Shown: positions 44,901-54,571 of the stretch, piece by piece
Layout of the letters: every line of letters begins with the position of its first letter
How positions within the stretch are numbered: position 1 is the first letter of the stretch
Assembly: GCA_038216155.1 (NCBI GenBank)
Contig: JBBQQH010000004.1
Coordinates: forward strand, 9,028 to 73,027
Source: SZAS-103 sp038216155
GTDB taxonomy: Bacteria > Pseudomonadota > Gammaproteobacteria > Xanthomonadales > Xanthomonadaceae
Length of the DNA: 64,000 nucleotides
Reading direction: 5' to 3'
The notes under the pieces: model-generated
The model's database searches: none
The model's input: the letters and a program-made list of their open reading frames with translations, nothing else
Told to the model about the DNA's origin: nothing
Translations under genes and position numbers: made by a program

Positions 44901-46646
44901 ATGGCCATGCATCTGTCGTCGAATCACAGCGCCCGTCACTGCTTGCAACAAGTTGCCGTGGTTACCGCTTGCGCCGCGTTCACCGTCACATCGGCATCGG
45001 CTGCCGACCGCGTCACCGGTAAATCCTTCGCGACGCGTTCCGAGGTTTACGCGCCGCACGCAATGGCCGCGACCTCGCAACCGCTCGCGACCCAGATTGC
45101 GCTCGATGTCATGAAGAACGGTGGCAGCGCGGTCGATGCGGCAATCGCGGCTGACGCCGCGCTCGGGTTGATGGAGCCGACCGGCGCTGGCATGGGCGGC
45201 GACTTGTTCGCGATCGTGTGGGATCCGAAGGCGAAAAAATTGTTCGGCTACAACGGATCGGGTCGCTCGCCGAAATCTCTCACGTTGGCCGAGTTCCAGA
45301 AGCGCGGGCTCACGGATATTCCTCCACTCGGCCCATTGCCGGTTTCGGTGCCAGGCTGCGTCGATGGCTGGTTCGCGTTGCACGAGCGCTTCGGCAAGTT
45401 GCCGATGAAAAACGATCTTGCGCCGACGATCCGCTATGCGCGCGAAGGATTTCCGGTCAGCGAAGTAATCGCCTATTACTGGAATGCGTCAGTGGCGAGG
45501 CTTTCCAAATTCCCTGGTTTCACCGAGCAATTCACCCGCGACGGACGCGGCCCGCGCACCGGCGAGGTGTGGATGCGGCCGACGCTCGCGAACACCTTGC
45601 AGAAGATTTCCGATGGCGGCCGCGATACGTTCTACAAGGGCGACATTGCGCACACCATCGCCGACTACATCAAGGCGCAGGGCGGATACCTTGCGTATGA
45701 CGATCTTGCTTCGCACCACGGTGAATGGGTCGAGCCGGTCAGCACCAACTATCGCGGCTATGACGTCTGGGAATTGCCGCCGAACGGGCAGGGCATCGCG
45801 ACGCTGCAGCTACTCAACATCCTCGAAGGGTTCGACTTCAGCAAGATCCCGTTCGACAGCGCCGAACATGTGCATTTGTTTGTCGAGGCCAAGAAACTCG
45901 CATTCGTTGATCGCGCGCGGTTTTACGCCGATCCGGACTTCACCAAGACGCCGATCAGCTGGCTGATCTCGAAGGACTACGCAACGCAGCGGCGCAAGCT
46001 GATTTCTATGGACAAGGCAGCAAAAGTGGTTGCGCCCGGCACGCCGCCGGCGCTCAATGCCGGTGACACGGTGTATCTGACCACTGCCGATGCCAGCGGG
46101 ATGATGGTGTCGCTGATCCAGTCGAACTATCGCGGCATGGGCAGCGGCATGACCCCGCCGGGGCTCGGTTTCATCTTGCAGGATCGGGGCGAGATGTTCG
46201 TGCTGAAGGAAGGCCATCCGAATTCCTTTGCGCCCGGCAAGCGCCCTTTCCACACCATCATCCCCGCGTTCGTCACCAGGAACGGCAAGCCGTGGCTGAG
46301 CTTCGGCGTGATGGGCGGCGCGATGCAGCCACAGGGTCATGTGCAGATTTTGATGAACCTGATCGACTTCGGCATGAACCTGCAGGAAGCCGGCGATGCG
46401 CCGCGCATCCAGCACGACGGCGACAGCGAACCCACAGGCCAGAACACCGCGATGACCGACGGTGGCGAAGTGGATCTGGAAACCGGTTTCGCATACGAAA
46501 CCATCCGCGCGCTGATGCGCATGGGTCACAGCGTGCGCTTTGCCGATGGCCCGTACGGTGGTTACCAGGCGATCGAGGTGAATCCGAACGGCGGCTACAT
46601 CGGCGCCAGCGAATCGCGCAAGGACGGGCAAGCGGCGGGGTATTGA
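44901..46646 (+). CDS. ggt: Gamma-glutamyltransferase, exported
   Basis: The enzyme cleaves or transfers the gamma-glutamyl group of glutathione and similar peptides in the periplasm. The 581-residue precursor has a signal peptide (hydrophobic about 17-34, ending ASA). It is expected to cut itself before T390 (GDTVYLTTAD), whose spacing to the following Asp matches the catalytic threonine of the E. coli enzyme. Other family motifs are GGSAVDAAIAADAALGLMEP, GAGMGGDLF and the late GVMGGAMQPQGHVQ. GAGG precedes the ATG at 44901; a second ATG six bases later is possible. It stands alone, divergent from the TPR protein gene. Confidence 0.95.
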   Translation: MAMHLSSNHSARHCLQQVAVVTACAAFTVTSASAADRVTGKSFATRSEVYAPHAMAATSQPLATQIALDVMKNGGSAVDAAIAADAALGLMEPTGAGMGGDLFAIVWDPKAKKLFGYNGSGRSPKSLTLAEFQKRGLTDIPPLGPLPVSVPGCVDGWFALHERFGKLPMKNDLAPTIRYAREGFPVSEVIAYYWNASVARLSKFPGFTEQFTRDGRGPRTGEVWMRPTLANTLQKISDGGRDTFYKGDIAHTIADYIKAQGGYLAYDDLASHHGEWVEPVSTNYRGYDVWELPPNGQGIATLQLLNILEGFDFSKIPFDSAEHVHLFVEAKKLAFVDRARFYADPDFTKTPISWLISKDYATQRRKLISMDKAAKVVAPGTPPALNAGDTVYLTTADASGMMVSLIQSNYRGMGSGMTPPGLGFILQDRGEMFVLKEGHPNSFAPGKRPFHTIIPAFVTRNGKPWLSFGVMGGAMQPQGHVQILMNLIDFGMNLQEAGDAPRIQHDGDSEPTGQNTAMTDGGEVDLETGFAYETIRALMRMGHSVRFADGPYGGYQAIEVNPNGGYIGASESRKDGQAAGY

Positions 46647-46700
46647 CCGCGCGCTGGCGACGCTTCGGTTTGGAGAGTAGGTCGGGGAGCGAACTCTCCA

Positions 46701-46730
46701 CCGATCGTGGTGACCCCGTCGAACCACATC
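46701..46730. repeat. REP-like intergenic repeat, short copy
   Basis: Thirty bases downstream of ggt match the start of the two 74-bp repeats near 61.5 and 61.8 kb in 28 of 30 positions. The element has a GTGGT/ACCAC stem. Sequences of this type are scattered between genes in many proteobacteria. Confidence 0.7.
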
Positions 46731-46904
46731 GGCCTCCATTGCGCTTGACGAGGCAGTGCGTGTGCGTATGCCTCTGGCGGACAATGCCTGCTTCGCGATT
46801 CGGGGCGGATCGATAGCCGATCCTGATGGCTATCCCTTGTTAAATCCGCAATCGCCCCCGATGATGGAAATGTGCCGCAGCAGCGGGGATCCTGGGGAAT
46901 CCAG

Positions 46905-48062
46905 ATGCGCATTCGTGTACTGGTTGCTTGTACGGGCTTGATTGCGGTTTGTACCTCAGCCGCATGGTCAATGGACGCGCCGAAGTCGCAATCGACGCAT
47001 TCGGATACGGCGATTGCTCAACCCACATCGCCAGACGCTCAGGACCAAGGCGAGCAGACGCCGGCTCAATAAGCGGAAGACGCCGCGCACTTTGCATATT
47101 TGACGTCGATGCTGGACGCACTCGCGGCAAGCGCGGCGCCCCGCGATCGCGCGCTTGCGAGTCAGATGGATTGGTTGAAGCAAGGAAGTACTGATCCAAC
47201 GTCTTCCGAACACGCAAGCCGTGGTGCGCTGCTGCGCGGCGCCGCCAAGTCCGCACCCGACGATGCTTTGGTGCAATGGTTCTGGGCCAATGCAAACGAG
47301 CAAGATAGCGGTTGTAGCACCGCCGATCCGTGCCCCGATCGCGCGCATGCATTGGCCCGTCTGCAGCCGGATAACGGCGCGGCATGGATGCCGGTGTTCG
47401 ATGCCGCATCCAAAGCTCACGATGCGGCTGCTGCTGATACAGCGCTGGGTCGCATGGCGATGGCAACGCGATGGGACGGTGTATTCGGTGAATCGCTGAA
47501 AGCGTGGATGGAAGTGTATGCGCGCTATCCGGTGCCGCCGAATGAGCCGGCCGATGCGATGAAGCTCGACCAGCAGGGGCGCAACTTTGAGATGGCAATG
47601 GCCGCGAGTGCGGCAATTGCCATTCCAAGGTACCACCCGCTCGTGGACGCATGCACGCGCGAGAAGATGCCGACCGTTGCTGCGGTGCGATCCAATGATT
47701 GCGCAATGATTGGGCGTCTGATGATGAATCATGGCAACGATCAACTCACTCGCCTGATCGGTCGTCCCGTGCTACGCGGCTCAGGGCAATACACCAAAGG
47801 CGACCTGATCGCCGCGCGCGATTTCATGTGGTTGACCGAGCAGCGCTACAAATTGTCCGCAGCCCACGCAAAGGATCAGGACTGGTTTAAAGACGACATG
47901 CCGGTCTGGCTGGCCACTTGGGATGAAATGGCAGTGACTCGCAGCGAGCTACAACGTGCTGGAATAGCGCTGTCACCGCCAGCCGACTGGCAACCGCGCG
48001 GTCGCGATGGCAAGCCGATCAGCCCGCTGGGCGAGCCGCCTTCGAAACATGGGAGCCCCTAA
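46905..48062 (+). pseudogene. Exported protein of unknown function, broken by an in-frame TAA
   Basis: Reading from the ATG at 46905 (GGGGAA upstream), a signal peptide (about 1-22) and a short polar segment end at TAA 47070-47072. The same frame then stays open for 330 codons to 48062 and continues the homology. The part after the stop (AEDAAHF...APRDRALASQMDW...ARLQPDN...) aligns with the intact paralog at 48399-49436, including the late C..IGRLM block. So one gene has been split by a single nonsense codon. Restart at TTG 47100 would make a protein without a signal. A base-calling error, a true pseudogene, or an unusual readthrough cannot be told apart here. Confidence 0.72.
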
Positions 48063-48398
48063 AAGTTTCGACGTTCCCCCGCGGAAGAAGCTGCCGACCT
48101 TTTTTAGATGAAGAGCCATGGCGCTAGCCATCAATCCTGCGGTTGTTAAACAGCGCTGCCGGCTTTGGCGGGAATGACAGAATCGGTCAGATTTTTCTAC
48201 GTTTGCTGAAACTTGCTTCGGTGCCGTAGGTCGAACAGGCCGCTAGCGATTCAGCGCCGGCAATGCGCTGGGATGTTAGTCTCGCCGCTGTTTTCCGCCA
48301 CATTCTAGCCACCGTCGTGCGATTGTTGGTGCCTTGCCGCCGGGCAATTGGCGCGCTGCGCTTGAACTGTATCGCCCGGTTTCCACCGCTTCCAACGG
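48063..48398. other. Intergenic region between the two paralogs
   Basis: These 336 bases separate the broken gene from its intact paralog. Both strands lack a supported gene. A run of six T at 48099-48104 has no clear stem before it. The promoter of the downstream gene should lie here, but I cannot fix it. Confidence 0.6.
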
Positions 48399-49436
48399 AT
48401 GTCTTTTTCCATGAGTGCAAACAACCTGATCAAGCTGGCGACGATCATGTGTCTAGTCGCCTTCACCGCATTAACGGTCGCGCATGCACAAACCGCCGCT
48501 GCGACTGCGGCGCCTGCTGAATCCGCGCTGTCGCGGGCAGAAGCGGCGCTGTACGGCAAGCTCTCATCCAGCAGCGAGCCGCACGAACGCGCGCTGGCTG
48601 CTTGGATGGTGGCTGCCACGACTGAAGCGGCGCGCAGCGATCGTCGTGCGGCGTTGGATTTCGCTGCCGCCGCACTGCCCCGCGATGCGATGCTGCAATG
48701 GCTGGCAGCGAGTGTGCTGGACCGCTGCGCGAGCAGCGATGCCAGCGGTGGGTCGCTGCAACTGCTGCAGCGCCTCGAGCCGGGCAATGCCGCCGTGGGC
48801 CTGCTGCAAGTCAATCGTGCCAATGTCTGCCGCAACCAGGCTGGGGTCGCTTCGGCATTTGCATCGATGGCACGTGGCACGCGCTTTGATCGCCACACCG
48901 ACCAGATCGTGCGCAGCTGGCTGAGCATCCTGCTGAATGACCCGGCCGGCAAGGCGGTGTTGCGCGCGCTGCCGGGCGATCAGGCCTCGGCGCTGGACGT
49001 CGCCATCCGCTATGCCTACAACAGCGAGGAGGCGCGCTACCAGGCGCTGATGGGCGGTTGCCGCAATCCGCAGCATGCAGCCGAGTGTGCGCGGATCGGG
49101 CGCCTGATGGCATATCAGGGCAAATCGCTGCTGGATCGCCAGGCCGGTTTTGCCATCCTGCAATTTACCAACAATCTGCGCTCCGATGATCTGGTCCGCC
49201 TGCGCGCGTTGCACTGGTTATTGCAGCCTAAAGATGCGCTGCCACTCGTTGGCCAGACCGCCTATTCGAAGGCGATTCTGGCTGGCTGGATTGCAGGCGA
49301 CGAGGAAGCAGCGATCGTTGGCAAGGCGCTCAATGCCGCCGGATTGTCGGCCGCGCCGCCAGCCAACTGGATCGATCCGGATGCACCGCAGAAGGCAACG
49401 CCCGCCTCGCCCAAGCCGGCTGCAACGGGCAACTAA
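48399..49436 (+). CDS. Exported protein of unknown function, intact paralog
   Basis: The 345-residue protein has a signal peptide (hydrophobic about 12-29, ending AHA) and an alanine-rich helical body resembling degenerate TPR-like repeats. A conserved region near 215-240 (GGCRNPQHAAECARIGRLM) contains two cysteines that could pair in the periplasm; the paralog before it has DACTREK...NDCAMIGRLM at the same place. The tail is Pro/Ala/Lys-rich. I cannot name the family. Two in-frame ATGs (48399 and 48411) are possible starts. It is convergent with the AAA ATPase gene, with 24 bp between them. Confidence 0.75.
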   Translation: MSFSMSANNLIKLATIMCLVAFTALTVAHAQTAAATAAPAESALSRAEAALYGKLSSSSEPHERALAAWMVAATTEAARSDRRAALDFAAAALPRDAMLQWLAASVLDRCASSDASGGSLQLLQRLEPGNAAVGLLQVNRANVCRNQAGVASAFASMARGTRFDRHTDQIVRSWLSILLNDPAGKAVLRALPGDQASALDVAIRYAYNSEEARYQALMGGCRNPQHAAECARIGRLMAYQGKSLLDRQAGFAILQFTNNLRSDDLVRLRALHWLLQPKDALPLVGQTAYSKAILAGWIAGDEEAAIVGKALNAAGLSAAPPANWIDPDAPQKATPASPKPAATGN

Positions 49437-49460
49437 TCGTCTCCGTTGCGGGGACGTTTC

Positions 49461-50948
49461 CTAGTCCGCCGGCACCGTCCGCTCCTGCGCCCACGCGCGC
49501 AGGGCATTCACCTGTTCGGCCATCAGCACCGATAGCGGGCGCGTCGACTTGAGCGCATCCAGCACGCGCTGCTCGTCGACCGGCACGTGTTCGGCATGCG
49601 CGGCGTACAGGGCGCTGACCACCGCCTGCTCGATCTCGGCGCCGGAAAATCCATGCGCTGCATCGGCCAGCGCGGTGAGTGAAAATCCGCTCCAGTCGAT
49701 ATCACGTTTGTGCAGGTGCAGGCGGAACAATTCGGCACGCACGCTGGCATCGGGCAAGTCGATGAAAAAGATTTCGTCGAAGCGGCCCTTTCGCAGCAAC
49801 TCGGCCGGTAATTGCTGCACGGCGTTCGCGGTCGCCACCAGAAACACGCTGCTCTTGCGTTCGGCCATCCAGGTCAGAAAGTAACCCAGCACCCGCCGCG
49901 AGACGCCGCCATCCTCGCTGCCGCCGGAGCTTGCCAGGCCTTTCTCGATCTCGTCGATCCACAACACGCACGGTGTCAGTTGCTCGGCCGAGGCTAGCGC
50001 GTCGCGGAGATTCTTTTCGGTCTCGCCGTGATATTTGTCGTACAGGCTGCCGAAATCCAGCCGCAGCAGCGGCACTTCCAGCGCACCGGCAATCGCTTTC
50101 GCCGCCATGCTCTTGCCGCAGCCCTGAACGCCCAGCAGCAGCACGCCGCGCGGCGGATCCAGGCCAACCGGCAAGTTGTCGTCGGTGAAGGCGCTTTTGC
50201 GTAGCAGGACCCATTGCTTGAGCCGGCCGAAACCTGCCACGTCCTGGAATCGCGCCGCATCAATGCCGAAAAACAGATGCCCGCTGCGATTGAGCAGCTC
50301 GAACTTGAGTTTGGTCAGCTCCGGCAGATCGGCCGCCCCGATCGCGCCATCGCGAAAGATCACCTGCCGTGCCAACCGCCGCGCCTCGGTCAGCGACAAC
50401 CCACGCAGGTTGCGCACGATCGCCTTCAGCGCGACCGCATCGATCTCGACCCGACGTCCACCGTTTTCGCGCATGTACATCGCCGCCTCGTCGCGCACCA
50501 TTTTCACCAGTGCGGTCTCGTCGGGCATACGCAGCGTGAAACGCACAGCGAGAGGTTCGAGCTCCTCCGGCAACGTGACCTTGGTGCCAACCAGCACGAT
50601 CGTGTGCTCGCAGCAATTGCGACGGTCGATTAGGTCGCGCAACTGGCGCTGGGTCGCGGCGTAAGTGAGGTATGGGTGGAAGTCCAGCAGCAGATAAATG
50701 CCGCGCTGCTCGTGGCTGGCGATCGCGCGCAGCGTGTTGTTGGGGTCGGGCGCAGTGTCGGAGGCGTCCTCGCGATCCATGTCGATCCGCCGCAGGCCTT
50801 CAGTGATCGACCAGCGATACAACGCGCGCCAGACATCGATCAGCAGGCGCCGGAACAGATCCAGTACGCGCGCCTCGTCGGGCGTCTCGATGATGATCAA
50901 CGGCGTATTCGCACGCACCAGCGCGGCGAGGTCTTGCGATTCGGACAT
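49461..50948 (-). CDS. Ycf46-like AAA ATPase
   Basis: A 495-residue AAA+ protein. The N-terminal half (about 1-225), opening DLAALVRANTPLIIIETPDE, is the partner domain typical of Ycf46-type ATPases, known from cyanobacteria and plastids and also present in Xanthomonads. The AAA module has Walker A LLGVQGCGKSMAAKAIA, Walker B VLWIDEIEKG, sensor 1 VFLVATANAVQQLP and the arginine-finger region LLRKGRFDEIFFIDLPD. The role is not established for bacteria. GGAG before the ATG at 50948 supports the start over an open extension to 51002. It is divergent from the parA-sixA pair by 142 bp. Confidence 0.87.
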   Translation of the reverse strand: MSESQDLAALVRANTPLIIIETPDEARVLDLFRRLLIDVWRALYRWSITEGLRRIDMDREDASDTAPDPNNTLRAIASHEQRGIYLLLDFHPYLTYAATQRQLRDLIDRRNCCEHTIVLVGTKVTLPEELEPLAVRFTLRMPDETALVKMVRDEAAMYMRENGGRRVEIDAVALKAIVRNLRGLSLTEARRLARQVIFRDGAIGAADLPELTKLKFELLNRSGHLFFGIDAARFQDVAGFGRLKQWVLLRKSAFTDDNLPVGLDPPRGVLLLGVQGCGKSMAAKAIAGALEVPLLRLDFGSLYDKYHGETEKNLRDALASAEQLTPCVLWIDEIEKGLASSGGSEDGGVSRRVLGYFLTWMAERKSSVFLVATANAVQQLPAELLRKGRFDEIFFIDLPDASVRAELFRLHLHKRDIDWSGFSLTALADAAHGFSGAEIEQAVVSALYAAHAEHVPVDEQRVLDALKSTRPLSVLMAEQVNALRAWAQERTVPAD

Positions 50949-51090
50949 TGGGCTTTCTCCGCAGGCGCGCACATTAGCAGAGCCGCCAAGTGTGCTTCTC
51001 AAGACGAAACCAAAAAATGGGTGCCTTCAACCGCTTGCCGCTTCGCGCCTCGATGTTAGAGTGAGTGCCCGTCTCGCTGAGGGCAGTCGC

Positions 51091-51723
51091 ATGCGCATGA
51101 TTCTGGTGGCCGCTTCCAAGGGCGGTGTCGGCAAGACCACGATTGCCACCAACCTCGCGGCGCGGTTTGCGGTGGATGGCAAGCACACCGTGCTGGTGGA
51201 TGCCGATCGGCAAGGCTCATCCACGCATTGGTGCGAGAAGCGCGCGGGGATGGACAGCGCAGTGTTGCCGGTGGACGGCACCGGTCGCGACTGGAAAAAG
51301 TCGGTGCCCGACGACGCGCAGCGAATCATTGTTGACTGTCCGTCCGGCGCGATGGGCAGCGATCTCGCCGCGTTTCTGGACGAGGCTGATGCGGTGCTGG
51401 TGCCGGTGCTGCCGTCGACGATTGACATCGAGGCAACCGTGCCATTCCTGGATTCGCTGGTGCAGCACACGCGCGTGAAACGCGGCAAGCTCAAGGTCGG
51501 GCTGGTGATGAACCGGATGAAGCCGTGGACCAATGCATCGCGGCTGGCCGCCGACCAACTCGGCAACTGGCCGTATCCAATCGTGGCGCAATTGCGCGAC
51601 ACTCAGGCGTATGTGCTGCTTGCAGGACTGGGGCGCGGGTTGTACGACTATCGTTCCGAACAGGTGCGCAACCACCAGCAAGACTGGGCGCCGCTGTTCA
51701 AATGGCTGAAGAAGGTGAGCTGA
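51091..51723 (+). CDS. ParA/MinD-family ATPase, orphan
   Basis: A 210-residue deviant-Walker ATPase with SKGGVGKTTIATNLAARF (K10 and K15), the VDADRQGSSTHWCEKR strand and IIVDCPSGAMGSDLAAFLDEADAVLVPVLPS. There is no N-terminal DNA-binding domain and no parB or parS next to it, so it is an orphan ParA-like protein that positions an unknown cargo or acts as a regulator, rather than a plasmid partition gene. The frame is open upstream inside the divergent gene's shadow, but the ATG at 51091 fits the family start. sixA begins one base after its stop. Confidence 0.88.
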   Translation: MRMILVAASKGGVGKTTIATNLAARFAVDGKHTVLVDADRQGSSTHWCEKRAGMDSAVLPVDGTGRDWKKSVPDDAQRIIVDCPSGAMGSDLAAFLDEADAVLVPVLPSTIDIEATVPFLDSLVQHTRVKRGKLKVGLVMNRMKPWTNASRLAADQLGNWPYPIVAQLRDTQAYVLLAGLGRGLYDYRSEQVRNHQQDWAPLFKWLKKVS

Positions 51724-51724
51724 G

Positions 51725-52201
51725 ATGCGCGAATTGATCCTGCTGCGACACGCCCACGCCGAGCACGGTGCGGCTGGAATGAGCGATGCCGAACGCGCAT
51801 TGTCCGAGCGCGGGCGCGAGGAAGCGATCGCCGCCGGCAGCTGGATGCTGGAGCACGGCCACATTCCTGATCGCACGCTGTGCTCGCCGGCGCGGCGCGC
51901 GCGCGAGACGCTGGAACTGGTGCAGGACAGCATCGGCAGCGGCGAAGTCGAACGCGTCGATGAGATTTATGAGGCAACCCCGGGCGATTTGATCGCGCTG
52001 GCCGATGCGCATCGTGATGTCGGCAGATTGCTGCTGGTTGGGCACAACCCTGGCTTCGAGCAACTGGCGGCATTGCTGTCGACCGGGCAGTCGGGCGATT
52101 TTCGCGGCATGCCTGCCGCCGGGATCGCGGTGCTGAAAATTCCCGCCGACGCGGCACTGGAGCCGGGCGTGGCCGAACTGGCGGCGTTCTGGATGCCGTG
52201 A
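51725..52201 (+). CDS. sixA: Phosphohistidine phosphatase SixA
   Basis: SixA removes phosphate from phosphohistidine in phosphorelay and phosphotransferase proteins (E. coli SixA acts on ArcB and NPr). The 158 residues begin MRELILLRHAHAEHG, where H9 is the catalytic histidine of the RHG/RHA motif; the second conserved histidine is in LLVGHNPGFEQL. The length matches SixA. One base separates it from the parA stop, so translation is probably coupled. The target in this organism is unknown. Confidence 0.9.
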   Translation: MRELILLRHAHAEHGAAGMSDAERALSERGREEAIAAGSWMLEHGHIPDRTLCSPARRARETLELVQDSIGSGEVERVDEIYEATPGDLIALADAHRDVGRLLLVGHNPGFEQLAALLSTGQSGDFRGMPAAGIAVLKIPADAALEPGVAELAAFWMP

Positions 52202-52256
52202 TCGCGTTGACCGTGGTGGCGGTGTTGTTGTTGGCCTCGCGATACGCGCCAGCGAG

Positions 52257-54272
52257 ATGAGACCACGCATTACCGCATTGGCGTGCGTGCTGTTGCTGGT
52301 GCTGGGCGGTTGCGCCAGCCTCAGTCGCCGCGATCTGAATCGCGCACAGGCGCTGGCCGCCGCCGCGCAATCGACCTCGATCGATTGCGCCGCTGCCGAT
52401 GCCTGCGCCCAAGCCTCCCCGCTGCGGGCGTTGGGTGATGCCGCGATCAGTCAGTCGCGCGGCAGCGACACCATCGACTACGTGCAGATTATCGAACAGG
52501 GCCAGGACGCATTGCTGGCGCGCATCAACCTGATCCGCAGCGCGCGCAGCAGCATCGATCTGCAGACCTATATCTTCAGCGAGGACGACGCCGGTTACCT
52601 GGTGTTGAACGAACTGATGGGCGCGGCGCGGCGTGGCGTGAGCGTGCGCTTGCTGATCGACCAGATGAACGCGCCGCCCGATCTGCCGTTGTTGGCCTCG
52701 CTGGCCAGCACGGATGCCAACTTCCAGATTCGCCTGTACAACCCGACATTCAAGCGCGCGCACACATCGCCGCTGCAATATGCGGCCAGCATCGTCTGCT
52801 GTTTCCGGCGCTTCAACCAGCGCATGCATACCAAACTGTTGATCGTTGATGGCCGGGTTGGCATCACTGGCGGACGCAATATCCAGAACGATTACTACGA
52901 CTGGGATCCGGTACTGGATTTTCGCGATCGCGACGTGCTGCTAGCCGGGCCGGCAACGCGCGACATGCAGCGCGTGTTCAATGCGTTCTGGAGTTACAAA
53001 CGCGCGGTGCCGGTAGCGCGGCTGAAGGATGTCGCACGCATCCTGCTCAACAACAACGGTCCGCCACCGCTGCCGCCATTGGCCGGGCAGAACCGCAGCG
53101 AAAGGGTAATCGAGATGTCTGCGCTGGCTAGCGATCAGGCCGAAGTGGCGCGGCGTCTGGTCGACACCGCGGTTCCTGTTGCGCGCGCGGAGTTCATCGG
53201 CGATGGCCCGGGCAAGCAGGATGCGGTGTCGGCACTACCGGGCGCCGGGATCACCAACGATTTGCGTATGCTGATCGAAACTGCTCGCCATACGGTGGTG
53301 ATGCAGACACCGTACCTGGTGCTCAGCAAAGGCGCGCGCCAGATGTTCCAGCGCATGCACGAGCGATCGGATCCGCCGACCGTGGTCGTGTCCAGCAATT
53401 CGTTGGCCTCCACCGATGCGTTTCCGGCTTACGCGCTGTCGTACAAGTACAAGCGCCGCTATCTACGCGAGCTGGGCTTCGAGTTGTACGAGATGAAGCC
53501 GCAGCCGCTGGATACGCCGATCGATCTGGAAGCAACGGGCGCGCCGATGACCCGTGATGACGACGCGCAGGCGAACCCGGGAAATGCCGGTGGCTCGGCG
53601 ATCTTGGCCGGCAGCGGTCGATCGCGCAGGGACCAGGACCGCAGCCGCGATCAACAGGCAAACGCGGTCGATAGCGAGGATAGCGAACGCGCGCATGGTG
53701 ACACCGCCGGCCCGCCCGGAAGCGGACGCATCCGGTTGCAGGCCGCGACCGAATCGGGTCGCGCCCGACCGCACCGGCGCGGCATCCGCCTGTTGCCGCT
53801 GACTGAAACCGGCTTGCGCATCAGCCTGCATTCGAAGTCGATCGTGATCGACGGCGAGATCGGCATCGTCGGTTCGCACAATTTCGATCCGCGTTCGGAT
53901 CACTACAACACCGAGGGCGCGGTGATCGTGCACAATCGCGAGATCGCGAAGCGCATCCAGCAGGCGGTGTTGCTGGATGCCTCGCCGCAAAATTCGTGGC
54001 TGATCGCGCGGCGGCCGCCGTCACTGGTCTCGGGTATCAACGCCAGCATCTCGCGCGTGTTCGAAGAATTGCCGCTGTTCGATTTCTGGCCGTTCCGCTA
54101 CGCCACCAGCTACCAGCTCAAACCCGGCTGCTCGCCGATTCCGCCGGAGGATCCGCGCTTTGACGATTGCTGGATCCCGGTCGGCGATTTCCCCGGCGTG
54201 GAAATCTCGTTCAAGGCCTTTGCTACTCGCGTGCTAACCGCATTTGGGGCCGGGCTGGCGCCCATTCTTTAA
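52257..54272 (+). CDS. Phospholipase D-family lipoprotein, ClsC-like
   Basis: A 671-residue protein with two PLD domains. Domains of this kind include E. coli ClsC, which makes cardiolipin from phosphatidylglycerol and phosphatidylethanolamine. A lipobox LGGC (C19, with Ala at +2) predicts anchoring in the outer membrane. Both HKD motifs are intact: H191-K193-D198 and H525-K527-D532, each with the following GG/GS-N segment. About 90 residues of low-complexity, Arg/Asp/Gly-rich sequence (about 420-510) interrupt the second domain's front. It lies 55 bp after sixA on the same strand. Membership is firm; the exact lipid reaction is inferred. Confidence 0.87.
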   Translation: MRPRITALACVLLLVLGGCASLSRRDLNRAQALAAAAQSTSIDCAAADACAQASPLRALGDAAISQSRGSDTIDYVQIIEQGQDALLARINLIRSARSSIDLQTYIFSEDDAGYLVLNELMGAARRGVSVRLLIDQMNAPPDLPLLASLASTDANFQIRLYNPTFKRAHTSPLQYAASIVCCFRRFNQRMHTKLLIVDGRVGITGGRNIQNDYYDWDPVLDFRDRDVLLAGPATRDMQRVFNAFWSYKRAVPVARLKDVARILLNNNGPPPLPPLAGQNRSERVIEMSALASDQAEVARRLVDTAVPVARAEFIGDGPGKQDAVSALPGAGITNDLRMLIETARHTVVMQTPYLVLSKGARQMFQRMHERSDPPTVVVSSNSLASTDAFPAYALSYKYKRRYLRELGFELYEMKPQPLDTPIDLEATGAPMTRDDDAQANPGNAGGSAILAGSGRSRRDQDRSRDQQANAVDSEDSERAHGDTAGPPGSGRIRLQAATESGRARPHRRGIRLLPLTETGLRISLHSKSIVIDGEIGIVGSHNFDPRSDHYNTEGAVIVHNREIAKRIQQAVLLDASPQNSWLIARRPPSLVSGINASISRVFEELPLFDFWPFRYATSYQLKPGCSPIPPEDPRFDDCWIPVGDFPGVEISFKAFATRVLTAFGAGLAPIL

Positions 54273-54571
54273 CGCGGCGAACGGGACTATGGAGACCGAA
54301 GGCCTCAGCGAAGAGCGTAGCTGGTCAACGGGAACGGGCAGCACGGAACTGGAAACGGCATTGTCGATGCATGCTTCGTGCGCACGATGAATCTATGACG
54401 TGCGTCCAGCGCACGCTACCGTTTCTTGTTGACTGGCCGCTCTTGCGCCCTTCCCCGCGCCAGCTACGCTGTTTACTTTCGCAGCCTGCCTCGAAATCCG
54501 CTCCACCAGAATTGACCCGGCGCGCGTCTGGGCCTAGTCTGCCGGTTCCCATTCTTCATCGACCAGACGCC
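54273..54571. other. Intergenic region before the YkvA-type gene
   Basis: Nothing supportable is seen in these 299 bases. The frame of the next gene is open upstream but the translation has no homology-like pattern there, so the region is taken as non-coding leader and promoter space. Confidence 0.5.

Noticed and set aside
51091..51723. ParA as evidence of a plasmid or integrated plasmid
   Set aside because: No ParB, parS cluster, replication gene or mobility gene is present, and surrounding genes are chromosomal.
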